Source: Hydrogenedens sp964549105 (GTDB lineage: Bacteria; Hydrogenedentota; Hydrogenedentia; Hydrogenedentales; Hydrogenedentaceae). Taken from it: 64,000 nucleotides of DNA. Position numbers and translations under genes: made by a program. Below, piece after piece: positions 18,592 to 25,677 of this stretch. The stretch lies in the NCBI GenBank assembly GCA_964549105.1, contig CAZJTZ010000004.1:98580-162579 (forward strand). The letters run 5' to 3'. Numbering within the stretch: the stretch's first letter is position 1; each line of letters opens with the position of its first letter. Below the pieces are notes generated by a model that was given only the letters and a program-made list of their open reading frames with translations, was not told the origin of the DNA and did no database searches.

Positions 18592-19701
18592 ATGAAACAA
18601 ATAGAAACCGTAGGCACAACTCGTGAAGAGGCTATTCAAAAGGCGCTTGAAGAATTAGGGGTTGAAATGGCAGATGTAGAGAATATTGAAGTGCTCGATG
18701 AGGGGAGCAAAGGGTTCTTGGGGCTTGGCTCACGCCCGGTAAAAGTTAGAGTAACGGCAAAGAAATCAGTAACAGTTGAACGAGGGCAAAAATCTCGTAA
18801 GGGCTTGACTGAAACGACAGAAAAAGTAACTCCCAATAAAGTTTCAGGGAAAGGCAAAGATATACACGAACAAGGCAAAGCGAAGGCAAAGACTCCCGAC
18901 AAGGTTTTTAAAAAATCTGAACCGGGAAGTACTCCTAAAAAAGCACAACAAATCGAGAAACAGGAGAAAAAAGATATGATGTCAGAACAGCCACCTATCG
19001 AAGGAAACGAAGGGTCTCATGAGAAAAAAGACAGGGCTAATGTTACTGATGCCCAGGGAAATGAAGCCTCTGCCCTTTTATCGGAAATGCTTCAAAAAAT
19101 GGGTATTGAATCTACCGTAAGATTTGTCCGAACAGAGGATGGAACTCCAAAATTAGAAATAGAATCACAAGATGGAGCCCTATTAATTGGTAGAAGAGGT
19201 TCTCACCTCGAAACGATTCAATTTCTTGTTAACCATATATTTTCCAATGTAGAGGAAGGTGATGCTATTGAAAAGTTTGTGGTTGATACGGAGAATTATC
19301 TTGAGCGAAGGAAAGAGACATTAAGGCAAATGGCATTATCTTTTGCAGAACGAGCCAAAAGAGGGGGCAGGAGAATAAAGTTATCACCTATGCCTTCCAA
19401 TGAACGCAGAGTGATTCATGTTACATTACAGAATGATAATTCAGTAGAAACTTTTAGCGTTGGTAGGGGGGATAGCCGTTATGTCGTTATAGCACCGAAA
19501 AATCGTTATCATGGGAGAAGGCAAAGAGACTCCCGCGACCATAGGGATCGATTCCAGGATAACCGTTATTCCAGAAGACCACAAAATAATAGACGGAGTG
19601 GGGGAGGCGGTAGACGGGATTACAATTCAGATTGGAGAAGAGGTAGAGGAGGGCGTTCCCCTTACGATGATGATTTAGACTCTGGACAAATTTCAGAGTA
19701 A
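18592..19701 (+). CDS. jag: Jag/KhpB RNA-binding protein
   Basis: A 369-residue SpoIIIJ-associated RNA-binding protein. The Jag_N domain is at 1-55 (IETVGTTREEAIQKALEELG and the LGLGSRPVKVRV strand). A long Lys/Glu-rich linker (about 60-155) follows, then a KH domain (LLIGRRGSHLETIQFLVNH near 200) and an R3H domain (LRQMALSFAERAKRGGRRIK near 245). The last 65 residues form a disordered Arg/Gly/Asp-rich tail, which most Jag proteins lack and which may widen RNA binding. It probably acts in post-transcriptional control with KhpA. The gene lies in the usual yidC-jag-mnmE order. Confidence 0.92.
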   Translation: MKQIETVGTTREEAIQKALEELGVEMADVENIEVLDEGSKGFLGLGSRPVKVRVTAKKSVTVERGQKSRKGLTETTEKVTPNKVSGKGKDIHEQGKAKAKTPDKVFKKSEPGSTPKKAQQIEKQEKKDMMSEQPPIEGNEGSHEKKDRANVTDAQGNEASALLSEMLQKMGIESTVRFVRTEDGTPKLEIESQDGALLIGRRGSHLETIQFLVNHIFSNVEEGDAIEKFVVDTENYLERRKETLRQMALSFAERAKRGGRRIKLSPMPSNERRVIHVTLQNDNSVETFSVGRGDSRYVVIAPKNRYHGRRQRDSRDHRDRFQDNRYSRRPQNNRRSGGGGRRDYNSDWRRGRGGRSPYDDDLDSGQISE

Positions 19702-19743
19702 ATCTTAATTGGGAGAGAATAATTTGCCAAAGGAAAGGATATA

Positions 19744-21126
19744 ATGGGGTGCAATTCAAGGGGAGATACAATTACTGCTATTTGTACCCCGCCAGGTGTT
19801 GGAGCCGTAGGTATTATTCGAGTTAGTGGTACCGAGGCTATACATATAGTTTCTACATTGTTTCGGTCAAGAACAGGGCAAGATATATTTAAGAAAAAAT
19901 GGGGTATGTATTCAGGAGATATAGTCGGAGAGAACAATCAGGTTATAGATGATGTAATTTTGTTGGTTATGAAGTCGCCGCATTCATATACGGGCGAAGA
20001 TGTGGTTGAAATTCATGCCCACGGGAATATGTTCATTTTGCGAACTATCGTTGAACTGCTTTTAGAGGGAGGTGCGAGAGTTGCGGAACCCGGGGAATTT
20101 ACGAAACGGGCATTTTTGAATGGGAAATTAGACCTTGTTCAAGCAGAAGCCGTGTTAGACCAGATTTTAGCAAAGACGAGGAAATCATTAGAATTATCCC
20201 GTTCCACATTAGAGGGACATCTTTCCAGTAAAATATATGAATACTCAAACCACATTAAAACTATTTTAGCGTATGTGGAGGCAGTTATTGATTTTCCCGA
20301 AGACGAAATTCCACCGGAGTTGTGGACACAATCCATAAGAAGTTTAAAACAAATTGTTCAGGAAATGGAACGACTTCTGTCAACCTCAGAATGTGGAAAA
20401 ATATTAAGAGAGGGGGCGATTGTAACTATTGCGGGTAAACCCAATGTGGGCAAATCGAGCCTGTTCAATGCGTTACTTCGAGATAACCGTGCTATTGTAT
20501 CACCCTATCCGGGCACTACCCGTGACCATCTTGAAGAATATCTATCATTAGAAGGTGTTCCTGTTCGTCTGATTGACACTGCTGGTTTACGGGAGGTTAC
20601 CGAACATGTGGAAAAAGAAGGTATTGAACGAGCATGGAAGGCAATTTCAAATTCATATCTTATTCTCTTTGTGGTTGAAGCAACTGATATTAATGATGAG
20701 GATGTGCAACTGTTTACCTCAATAAAAGACAACACAGAGAAACCGATTTTGCTTGTAGTAAACAAAATAGATTTGAACTCACACCCGAAAATTCCCCATC
20801 AATTGCACGAAAAAGTGAAAGAGGTTGTCCATACTTCTGTGATAACAAGTTCGGGCTTAAATGAACTTGAAAATATGTTATTAAAATCATTATTAGGAGA
20901 GCAAGAAATATCAGAAGATATCATTTTATCACATGAACACCAGAAAAACAGTTTGTTAAAAGCAAAGAATTGTATTCTTCGAGTTTTGGGGAAAAGTGAG
21001 TTATCCGCAGAACTTGTAGCGTTTGAGTTGCGTGAAGCACTTCAATCTCTGGGAGAGATTACAGGGGAGACAGCACCTGACGAGTTGTTAGATATCATTT
21101 TCTCTTCTTTTTGCATTGGGAAATAA
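19744..21126 (+). CDS. mnmE: tRNA modification GTPase MnmE
   Basis: With MnmG it modifies U34 of certain tRNAs (cmnm5U). The 460 residues are of normal length. The N-terminal folate-binding domain opens with DTITAICTPPGVGAVGIIRV. The GTPase domain shows G1 GKPNVGKSSLFNALL near 232, G3 DTAGLRE near 278 and G4 NKID near 340. The C-terminus ends FCIGK with the required Cys. The start is ATG 19744 with AAAGGA upstream. MnmG is not in the window. The tRNA-Glu(UUC), tRNA-Gln(UUG) genes just downstream code for typical MnmE substrates. Confidence 0.96.
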   Translation: MGCNSRGDTITAICTPPGVGAVGIIRVSGTEAIHIVSTLFRSRTGQDIFKKKWGMYSGDIVGENNQVIDDVILLVMKSPHSYTGEDVVEIHAHGNMFILRTIVELLLEGGARVAEPGEFTKRAFLNGKLDLVQAEAVLDQILAKTRKSLELSRSTLEGHLSSKIYEYSNHIKTILAYVEAVIDFPEDEIPPELWTQSIRSLKQIVQEMERLLSTSECGKILREGAIVTIAGKPNVGKSSLFNALLRDNRAIVSPYPGTTRDHLEEYLSLEGVPVRLIDTAGLREVTEHVEKEGIERAWKAISNSYLILFVVEATDINDEDVQLFTSIKDNTEKPILLVVNKIDLNSHPKIPHQLHEKVKEVVHTSVITSSGLNELENMLLKSLLGEQEISEDIILSHEHQKNSLLKAKNCILRVLGKSELSAELVAFELREALQSLGEITGETAPDELLDIIFSSFCIGK

Positions 21127-21204
21127 ATAGATAAATATTGGATTTTGATGAGAAGAATTTTTGATAAAGTAGAATTATCCAACATTACATATAACATTAA
21201 AAGA

Positions 21205-21281
21205 TGGTGGGCGATACTGGACTTGAACCAGTGGCCTCTGCCGTGTGAAAGCAGCGCTCTAACCACCTGAGCTAATCGCCC
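21205..21281 (-). tRNA. tRNA-Val (CAC)
   Basis: On the minus strand the sequence folds as a full cloverleaf: acceptor GGGCGAU/AUCGCCC, D arm GCUCAGGUGGUUAGAGC, anticodon loop UUCACAC with anticodon CAC, T arm CUGGUUCAAGUCCAG, and an encoded CCA end. CAC reads GUG codons, hence valine. Confidence 0.96.
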
Positions 21282-21292
21282 ATAATAGGAAT

Positions 21293-21321
21293 AGCATATC
21301 AAATTACAGTTTTTAGTGCAA
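21293..21321 (-). promoter_or_regulatory. Sigma-70-type promoter for tRNA-Val
   Basis: Minus strand: -35 TTGCAC (21316-21321), 17-base spacer, -10 TATGCT (21293-21298). The -10 ends 12 bases before the tRNA 5' end. Spacing is optimal and the location fits a tRNA promoter. Confidence 0.6.
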
Positions 21322-21412
21322 GTTTTGCTGTTTTTTTGACATTTCTAAAGATGTGAGACAAAATAATTATCTATCCTTATCCTATATCTCTAATAAGTCT
21401 ATTTTACTTTTT

Positions 21413-21442
21413 TTGAAATTATGTGTCTATTTTTGGTATACT
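21413..21442 (+). promoter_or_regulatory. Sigma-70-type promoter for tRNA-Glu
   Basis: -35 TTGAAA (21413-21418), 18-base spacer, -10 TATACT (21437-21442). The tRNA begins 35 bases downstream, leaving a short 5' leader for RNase P to remove. Confidence 0.6.
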
Positions 21443-21476
21443 ATTTTTCCAAAAAATTTTAAGTTACATTTTTTGC

Positions 21477-21554
21477 GTCCCCATCGTCTAGCCTGGCCTA
21501 GGACATCGCCCTTTCACGGCGGCAACAGGGGTTCGAATCCCCTTGGGGACGCCA
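21477..21554 (+). tRNA. tRNA-Glu (UUC)
   Basis: Acceptor GUCCCCA/UGGGGAC, anticodon loop CUUUCAC with anticodon UUC, T arm GGGGUUCGAAUCCCC and encoded CCA. The D loop is slightly long. It is the only glutamate tRNA visible in the window. Confidence 0.97.
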
Positions 21555-21619
21555 TTTTTTTATTCCTTTTTATGGCTGTTTTGCTATATAGTTTTTGATA
21601 ACAACGCCTGAATTGGAAG

Positions 21620-21649
21620 TTGAAAATAGGACATGTTTTTGTTTATACT
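21620..21649 (+). promoter_or_regulatory. Sigma-70-type promoter for tRNA-Gln
   Basis: -35 TTGAAA (21620-21625), 18-base spacer, -10 TATACT (21644-21649). It uses the same -35 and -10 hexamers as the tRNA-Glu promoter 207 bases upstream, so the two tRNAs seem to have matched separate promoters. Confidence 0.6.
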
Positions 21650-21663
21650 TTTTAATCTGTGAT

Positions 21664-21738
21664 TGGGGCGTCGCCAAGTGGTAAGGCACCGGGTTTTGGT
21701 CCCGGCATCCGTTGGTTCAAATCCAGCCGCCCCAGCCA
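21664..21738 (+). tRNA. tRNA-Gln (UUG)
   Basis: Acceptor UGGGGCG/CGCCCCA (the weak U1-A72 pair typical of tRNA-Gln), anticodon stem CCGGG/CCCGG with loop UUUUGGU (anticodon UUG), T arm with GGUUCAAAUCC and encoded CCA. Confidence 0.96.
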
Positions 21739-21798
21739 TTTTTTTCTATAAATTATTTTTGGTGATGTTTAATCTTATTATTTTTGAGAGATAGAAAG

Positions 21799-22758
21799 AT
21801 GACATGTGCGGGCGATTTTCAAATTTTTTCAGGGAATGCTTCCCGCAAACTCACAGAAAGTATTTGTGAATACTTAGGGACATCTCCTGGTAGAGCAGTT
21901 GTAGACCGTTTTAGTGATGGGGAAGTCCATATCCAGATTTGTGAACATGTCCGTGGAAGAGATGTTTTTTTAGTGAATAGCACCTGTCCACCGGGCAATG
22001 ACCACTTGATGGAACTTCTGATTATGATTGATGCAGTTCGTAGGGCTTCTGCGGACCGTATTACGGCGGTGATTCCTTATTTTGGCTATGCTCGGCAAGA
22101 TAGAAAAGATAAAGGAAGGGTTCCTATAACGGCAAAATTAGTGGCAAATTTGATTACCGCAGCGGGTGCAAATCGGGTTTTAACAGTTGATTTGCATTGC
22201 GGTCAAATTCAAGGCTTTTTTGATATACCTCTTGACCATTTGCGAGGGGATGTGGTTTTTATAGAGGAATTTTCAAAGAGGAAATATAACGAGAATTATG
22301 TTGTTGTTTCCCCAGATATGGGAAGTGTTGCCCGTGCAAGAGAATTTGCGTCCCGACTGGGGTTACCTCTGGCAATCGTAGATAAACGCAGACCTAAAGA
22401 AAATCAATCTGAAGTGATGAATATTATTGGTGATGTAGAAGGCTGCCATGCTATTCTTTTTGATGATATGGTAGATACAGCGGGAACATTAGTAAAGGCA
22501 GCGTCTGCACTGAAAGCCTGTGGTGCTTTAAGTGTTTGTGCCTGTGCTACACACCCTGTTTTAAGCGGGCAAGCAGTGAAATCTATTAATGATTCACCTA
22601 TTGAGGAGATTTTTGTTTGTAATTCTATTGAGTTAAAAGATGAAGCAAGAGAAAGTGGAAAATTTAAGGTTTTGACTCTGGCACCCTTAATTGCAAAAGC
22701 AATTAAAAATATTCATGAAGAACAATCTGTTAGTAGTTTGTTAATACAAAATTCATAA
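21799..22758 (+). CDS. prs: Ribose-phosphate pyrophosphokinase
   Basis: Makes PRPP from ribose 5-phosphate and ATP for nucleotide, His, Trp and NAD synthesis. I start it at ATG 21799 (319 residues) because FQIFSGNASRKL matches the family N-terminus and GAGAG lies upstream; a TTG at 21784 is in frame but unlikely. Motifs: RYFGYARQDRK-like PYFGYARQDRKDKGR near 94, and the PRPP-binding loop ILFDDMVDTAGTL near 219. The order prs-rplY-pth is a conserved bacterial cluster. Confidence 0.96.
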   Translation: MTCAGDFQIFSGNASRKLTESICEYLGTSPGRAVVDRFSDGEVHIQICEHVRGRDVFLVNSTCPPGNDHLMELLIMIDAVRRASADRITAVIPYFGYARQDRKDKGRVPITAKLVANLITAAGANRVLTVDLHCGQIQGFFDIPLDHLRGDVVFIEEFSKRKYNENYVVVSPDMGSVARAREFASRLGLPLAIVDKRRPKENQSEVMNIIGDVEGCHAILFDDMVDTAGTLVKAASALKACGALSVCACATHPVLSGQAVKSINDSPIEEIFVCNSIELKDEARESGKFKVLTLAPLIAKAIKNIHEEQSVSSLLIQNS

Positions 22759-22779
22759 AATATTTGGAGAAAGGAAATT

Positions 22780-23424
22780 ATGGAAATACCTGTTATTAAA
22801 GCACAAATTCGAGAGGGTGAAGGAAAATCTCATGCGAAAAAAGTGAGGAAGGAAGGATGTATTCCTTCTATATTATATGGAATGAAGGAGCAAGCGCTTT
22901 CATTAAAAATAGACACTCGAACTTTTGAGAAGATGCTGTCCCGTTTAGAGGGAAGACACCCTGTTGTGAAGATAGAAATAGGAGAGGATTCTCAAGAAGA
23001 CTTCCCTGCCATTATAAAAGAAATACAACGGCATCCTGTGAATAATTCAGTTATCCATATAGATTTTCAAAGGATACGGTTAGACCAAAAAATTCATACT
23101 TCTGTGCCAATTGTCCTTGTGGGACAATCGGAAGGGGTGAAAATGGGTGGAGTCGTGGAACATCAACTTCGAGAAGTAGATGTGGAATGTCTTGCATTGC
23201 AAGTGCCTTCTCATATAGAGGTTGATATAACAAATCTGATTTTAGGACATTCTTTGCATGTTTTCGATATTACACCCCCCGAAGGGGTAAAAATACTGAC
23301 GGAACCCGAACGTGTGGTTGTATCTATCCATGTGCCTCGAACACTTGAGGAAAAGGCCGCTGAGGGCGAAAAACCCGAAGAGGGAGCCGAAGAGGCCAAA
23401 GAAGAAACAGAAGAAAAGGAATAA
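22780..23424 (+). CDS. rplY: 50S ribosomal protein L25/TL5 (Ctc family)
   Basis: 5S rRNA-binding ribosomal protein in its long form (214 residues). The N-terminal L25 domain is about 1-92 (GKSHAKKVRKEGCIPSILYG near 15-34) and the C-terminal TL5-type beta domain about 98-190. The last 28 residues are an acidic Glu/Ala/Lys tail. It lies 21 bases after prs with a GGAG ribosome-binding site. Confidence 0.93.
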   Translation: MEIPVIKAQIREGEGKSHAKKVRKEGCIPSILYGMKEQALSLKIDTRTFEKMLSRLEGRHPVVKIEIGEDSQEDFPAIIKEIQRHPVNNSVIHIDFQRIRLDQKIHTSVPIVLVGQSEGVKMGGVVEHQLREVDVECLALQVPSHIEVDITNLILGHSLHVFDITPPEGVKILTEPERVVVSIHVPRTLEEKAAEGEKPEEGAEEAKEETEEKE

Positions 23425-23550
23425 TTTTCTTATTATACATTGTTCGAGGTGCATGGTTGCGTAAGCATCCTGTCTTTTCTAAATAAAGAGAAGTTCAGAG
23501 GTGCTTTTTATTTTTAGAATAAGTAAAGATTTATTTTGGAATGGCGAGAA

Positions 23551-24153
23551 ATGAAGGTTATCGTAGGATTAGGAAATCCGGGTAAGAGATATACTCAAAC
23601 AAGACATAATATAGGATATAGGGTTGTGGAGTTGTTGGCTGAAAAGATAAATTGTTCTATATCTCGAGAGGATTTCTATGCTCAGATTGGGTATGGAAGA
23701 ATAGGGAATGAGAAGATTTGTCTGATGAAGCCTATTACCTTTATGAACTTGAGCGGTAAATCCGTGAGAAGTATTATGGACTATTATAACATTGAGCCCA
23801 AAGATTTTTTAATTGTGCTTGATGATGTAGAACTGCCGTTAGGTTCTTTGCGTCTAAGACCGGGTGGTAGTTCAGGTGGACATAAAGGCCTTCAGTCCAT
23901 AATCGAGCATTGCAATACAGATGAATTTCCCCGATTACGACTGGGGATAGGGAAACCGAAACAAGAAATGGAATTAGCCAACTATGTGCTTATGCCGTTT
24001 GATGAAACGGAAAAGCCAATAGTAAATGAGATGGTCCAATATGCAGTTTCTGCAGTAGAAAGTTGGATGTCTAACGGAATGGATATAACAATGAATCGTT
24101 TTAACAAGAAAGAAAATATAAATGAGAGAAGGGACGAAAATCATGGTAACTAA
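23551..24153 (+). CDS. pth: Peptidyl-tRNA hydrolase
   Basis: Releases peptides from stalled peptidyl-tRNA. ATG 23551 gives 200 residues beginning MKVIVGLGNPGKRYTQTRHN. The catalytic His is in TRHNIGY near 20, the Asn in PITFMNLSGKSV near 67, and the GGSSGGHKGLQSI loop near 110. Length and motifs are standard. The last 11 bases overlap the ilvN-like gene, so the two are co-translated. Confidence 0.96.
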   Translation: MKVIVGLGNPGKRYTQTRHNIGYRVVELLAEKINCSISREDFYAQIGYGRIGNEKICLMKPITFMNLSGKSVRSIMDYYNIEPKDFLIVLDDVELPLGSLRLRPGGSSGGHKGLQSIIEHCNTDEFPRLRLGIGKPKQEMELANYVLMPFDETEKPIVNEMVQYAVSAVESWMSNGMDITMNRFNKKENINERRDENHGN

Positions 24154-24679
24154 TAACAAAAGAATTCATACCATTAGTATTCTTGTGGAAAACCACTTTG
24201 GGGTTCTTGCACGCGTCTCAGGATTGTTCAGTGCACGCGGATATAATATTGACAGCCTTTGTGTGGGTGAGACTGAAAACCCAGAAATTTCTCGTATGAC
24301 CGTTACTGTTCGAGGAGATGAAAATATTCTCTCCCAAATCATTAAGCAATTGAATAAATTAGTAGATGTCATTGAAGTTCGGGATTTAACCCAATCTGCT
24401 TTTGTTGAGCGTGAATTGGTGATGGTAAAGGTAAAAGCAGACCGTAAGGTTCGTGCTGATGTGATTGAAATATCCAATATATTTCGTGCCCGTGTGGTTG
24501 ATGTGGGAAGCCACGCTATGATTGTTATGATTACAGGTGCTATAGGAAAAATAGAGGCATTTATCGAAATTATGAAACCTTTCGGTATCATCGAACTTGT
24601 TCGAACAGGAACCATCGCAATTGAACGGTGTGGCTCAAATGGGTATAATAATGACAATGTAAATGATGACGAAGAATGA
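24143..24679 (+). CDS. ilvN: Acetolactate synthase small (regulatory) subunit
   Basis: Regulatory subunit that binds valine and controls acetohydroxyacid synthase in branched-chain amino acid synthesis. The ACT domain is about 8-80 (ISILVENHFGVLARVSGLFS) and the C-terminal ALS_ss domain about 88-165 (ELVMVKVKAD, then EIMKPFGIIELVRTG). I prefer ATG 24143 (178 residues) because AGAAGGGA lies just upstream; ATG 24122 is possible. The last 14 residues are Asn/Asp/Glu-rich. The catalytic subunit ilvB is not in the window, which is unusual since the two are normally adjacent. Confidence 0.9.
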   Translation: MVTNNKRIHTISILVENHFGVLARVSGLFSARGYNIDSLCVGETENPEISRMTVTVRGDENILSQIIKQLNKLVDVIEVRDLTQSAFVERELVMVKVKADRKVRADVIEISNIFRARVVDVGSHAMIVMITGAIGKIEAFIEIMKPFGIIELVRTGTIAIERCGSNGYNNDNVNDDEE

Positions 24680-24822
24680 AAATTGAATCTTTTTTGAACA
24701 ATTTATCTGAAAGTTTGGTAAAAATGCCATTACAAAGTAAAGTCATTAAGACGAGTAGAAACAAATATCTACGGGGATATTTGTTTCCTGCCGGTGCAAA
24801 AATTTTTCAAGGACGGCATTGA
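24676..24822 (+). CDS. Unrecognised 48-residue small protein
   Basis: An ATG that overlaps the ilvN stop (ATGA) opens a 48-codon frame ending nine bases before a strong terminator. The peptide starts MKIESFLNNLSESLVKMP, is basic in the middle (QSKVIKTSRNKYLRGY) and ends in QGRH; there is no signal peptide or membrane helix. I recognise no family. The same DNA can form an 11-bp hairpin (24759-24786) and a weaker one (24789-24818), so a structured RNA is the competing reading. Position and overlap make it a plausible gene that a length cut-off would miss. Confidence 0.45.
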   Translation: MKIESFLNNLSESLVKMPLQSKVIKTSRNKYLRGYLFPAGAKIFQGRH

Positions 24823-24830
24823 ACTGAAAA

Positions 24831-24862
24831 GCCACAGCAAATTATGCTGTGGCTTTTTTTTT
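24831..24862 (+). terminator. Rho-independent terminator of the prs-rplY-pth-ilvN operon
   Basis: Perfect 8-bp stem GCCACAGC/GCTGTGGC with a 7-base loop, followed by nine T residues. It lies directly after the small ORF and before the zinc-ribbon gene. Confidence 0.93.
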
Positions 24863-24885
24863 AGATTTTGGAAAGGAAAGGAATT

Positions 24886-25632
24886 ATGAAAACGCAGATA
24901 AAAAGATTATTGGAATTACAGCAGATTGATTTACAAATAGACTCATTATTGGCGAAAGAGAAGGAGATTCCAAAACAGAAAGAGAAACTAAAGATACAAG
25001 AGAAAAAATTAAGACAGGAGATAGAAGATAGTGAAAAGAATTATAAAAAACTGATGTTAACTCAAAGGGAGTGTGAGAGAGAGATAACCCAACTACAGGA
25101 ACAGGTCAAAAAATATGATATTCAGTTGCAGAGTGTAAAAAAAAATGAGGAATATCAAGCATTATTAAAAGAAATTGACGAGATAAAAAGGCAAATAGGA
25201 ATAAAAGAAGAAGAACAGATAAAAATAATGCTTCAAATAGACGATGCCAATCATTTTTTTATGGAGGCGAAAAAGAGAATAGAGGCAGAAATTCAGCAAT
25301 TAAAGGAACAAGAAGAACAAATAGATAAAGAATTGCAAGAGGTGATTCAGGAGCGTAAAGAATTAGAAGAAAAAAAATTAGAAGCCGGTAAAATTATAGA
25401 TGCGGAATTGCTATTACATTATCAGCGGGTAAAGCAAAGGAAAAAGACGGGACCTGTGGTGGTTCCTTTGAAAGATGAAATATGTTCGGGGTGTTTTATG
25501 CAAATACTCCCTCAAATAGTTAATGAGATTATGGCAGGAGAAAAGGTGCATACCTGTCGCCATTGTGGGAGAATACTTTATTACTCAGAATCGCTCTCCG
25601 AGGAAGAGCCAATTATTGTCCCTAAATACTGA
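24886..25632 (+). CDS. Coiled-coil C4-type zinc-ribbon protein
   Basis: A 248-residue protein of the bacterial zf-RING_7 (C4-type zinc ribbon) family. Residues about 5-185 are a long coiled coil rich in Lys, Glu and Gln. The C-terminus carries the zinc ribbon CSGCFMQ and CRHCGRILY (about 198-235). Family members are common but poorly characterised; a role in nucleic-acid or translation-related assembly is only suggested by homologues. ATG 24886 follows a good AAAGGA site. It lies upstream of folC with a 45-base gap. Confidence 0.8.
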   Translation: MKTQIKRLLELQQIDLQIDSLLAKEKEIPKQKEKLKIQEKKLRQEIEDSEKNYKKLMLTQRECEREITQLQEQVKKYDIQLQSVKKNEEYQALLKEIDEIKRQIGIKEEEQIKIMLQIDDANHFFMEAKKRIEAEIQQLKEQEEQIDKELQEVIQERKELEEKKLEAGKIIDAELLLHYQRVKQRKKTGPVVVPLKDEICSGCFMQILPQIVNEIMAGEKVHTCRHCGRILYYSESLSEEEPIIVPKY

Positions 25633-25677
25633 AAATTATACAGAAATTATCTACTTAATATCTTTTCCCGTTGACCT

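Noticed and set aside
21042..21302. Minus-strand frame covering tRNA-Val
   Set aside because: The tRNA folds perfectly and has its own promoter; the frame has no protein-like features.
21353..21598. Plus-strand 81-codon frame covering tRNA-Glu
   Set aside because: It runs across the tRNA promoter and the tRNA itself.
24166..24657. A 163-codon minus-strand frame
   Set aside because: Antisense shadow of the ilvN gene, which has clear ACT-domain motifs.
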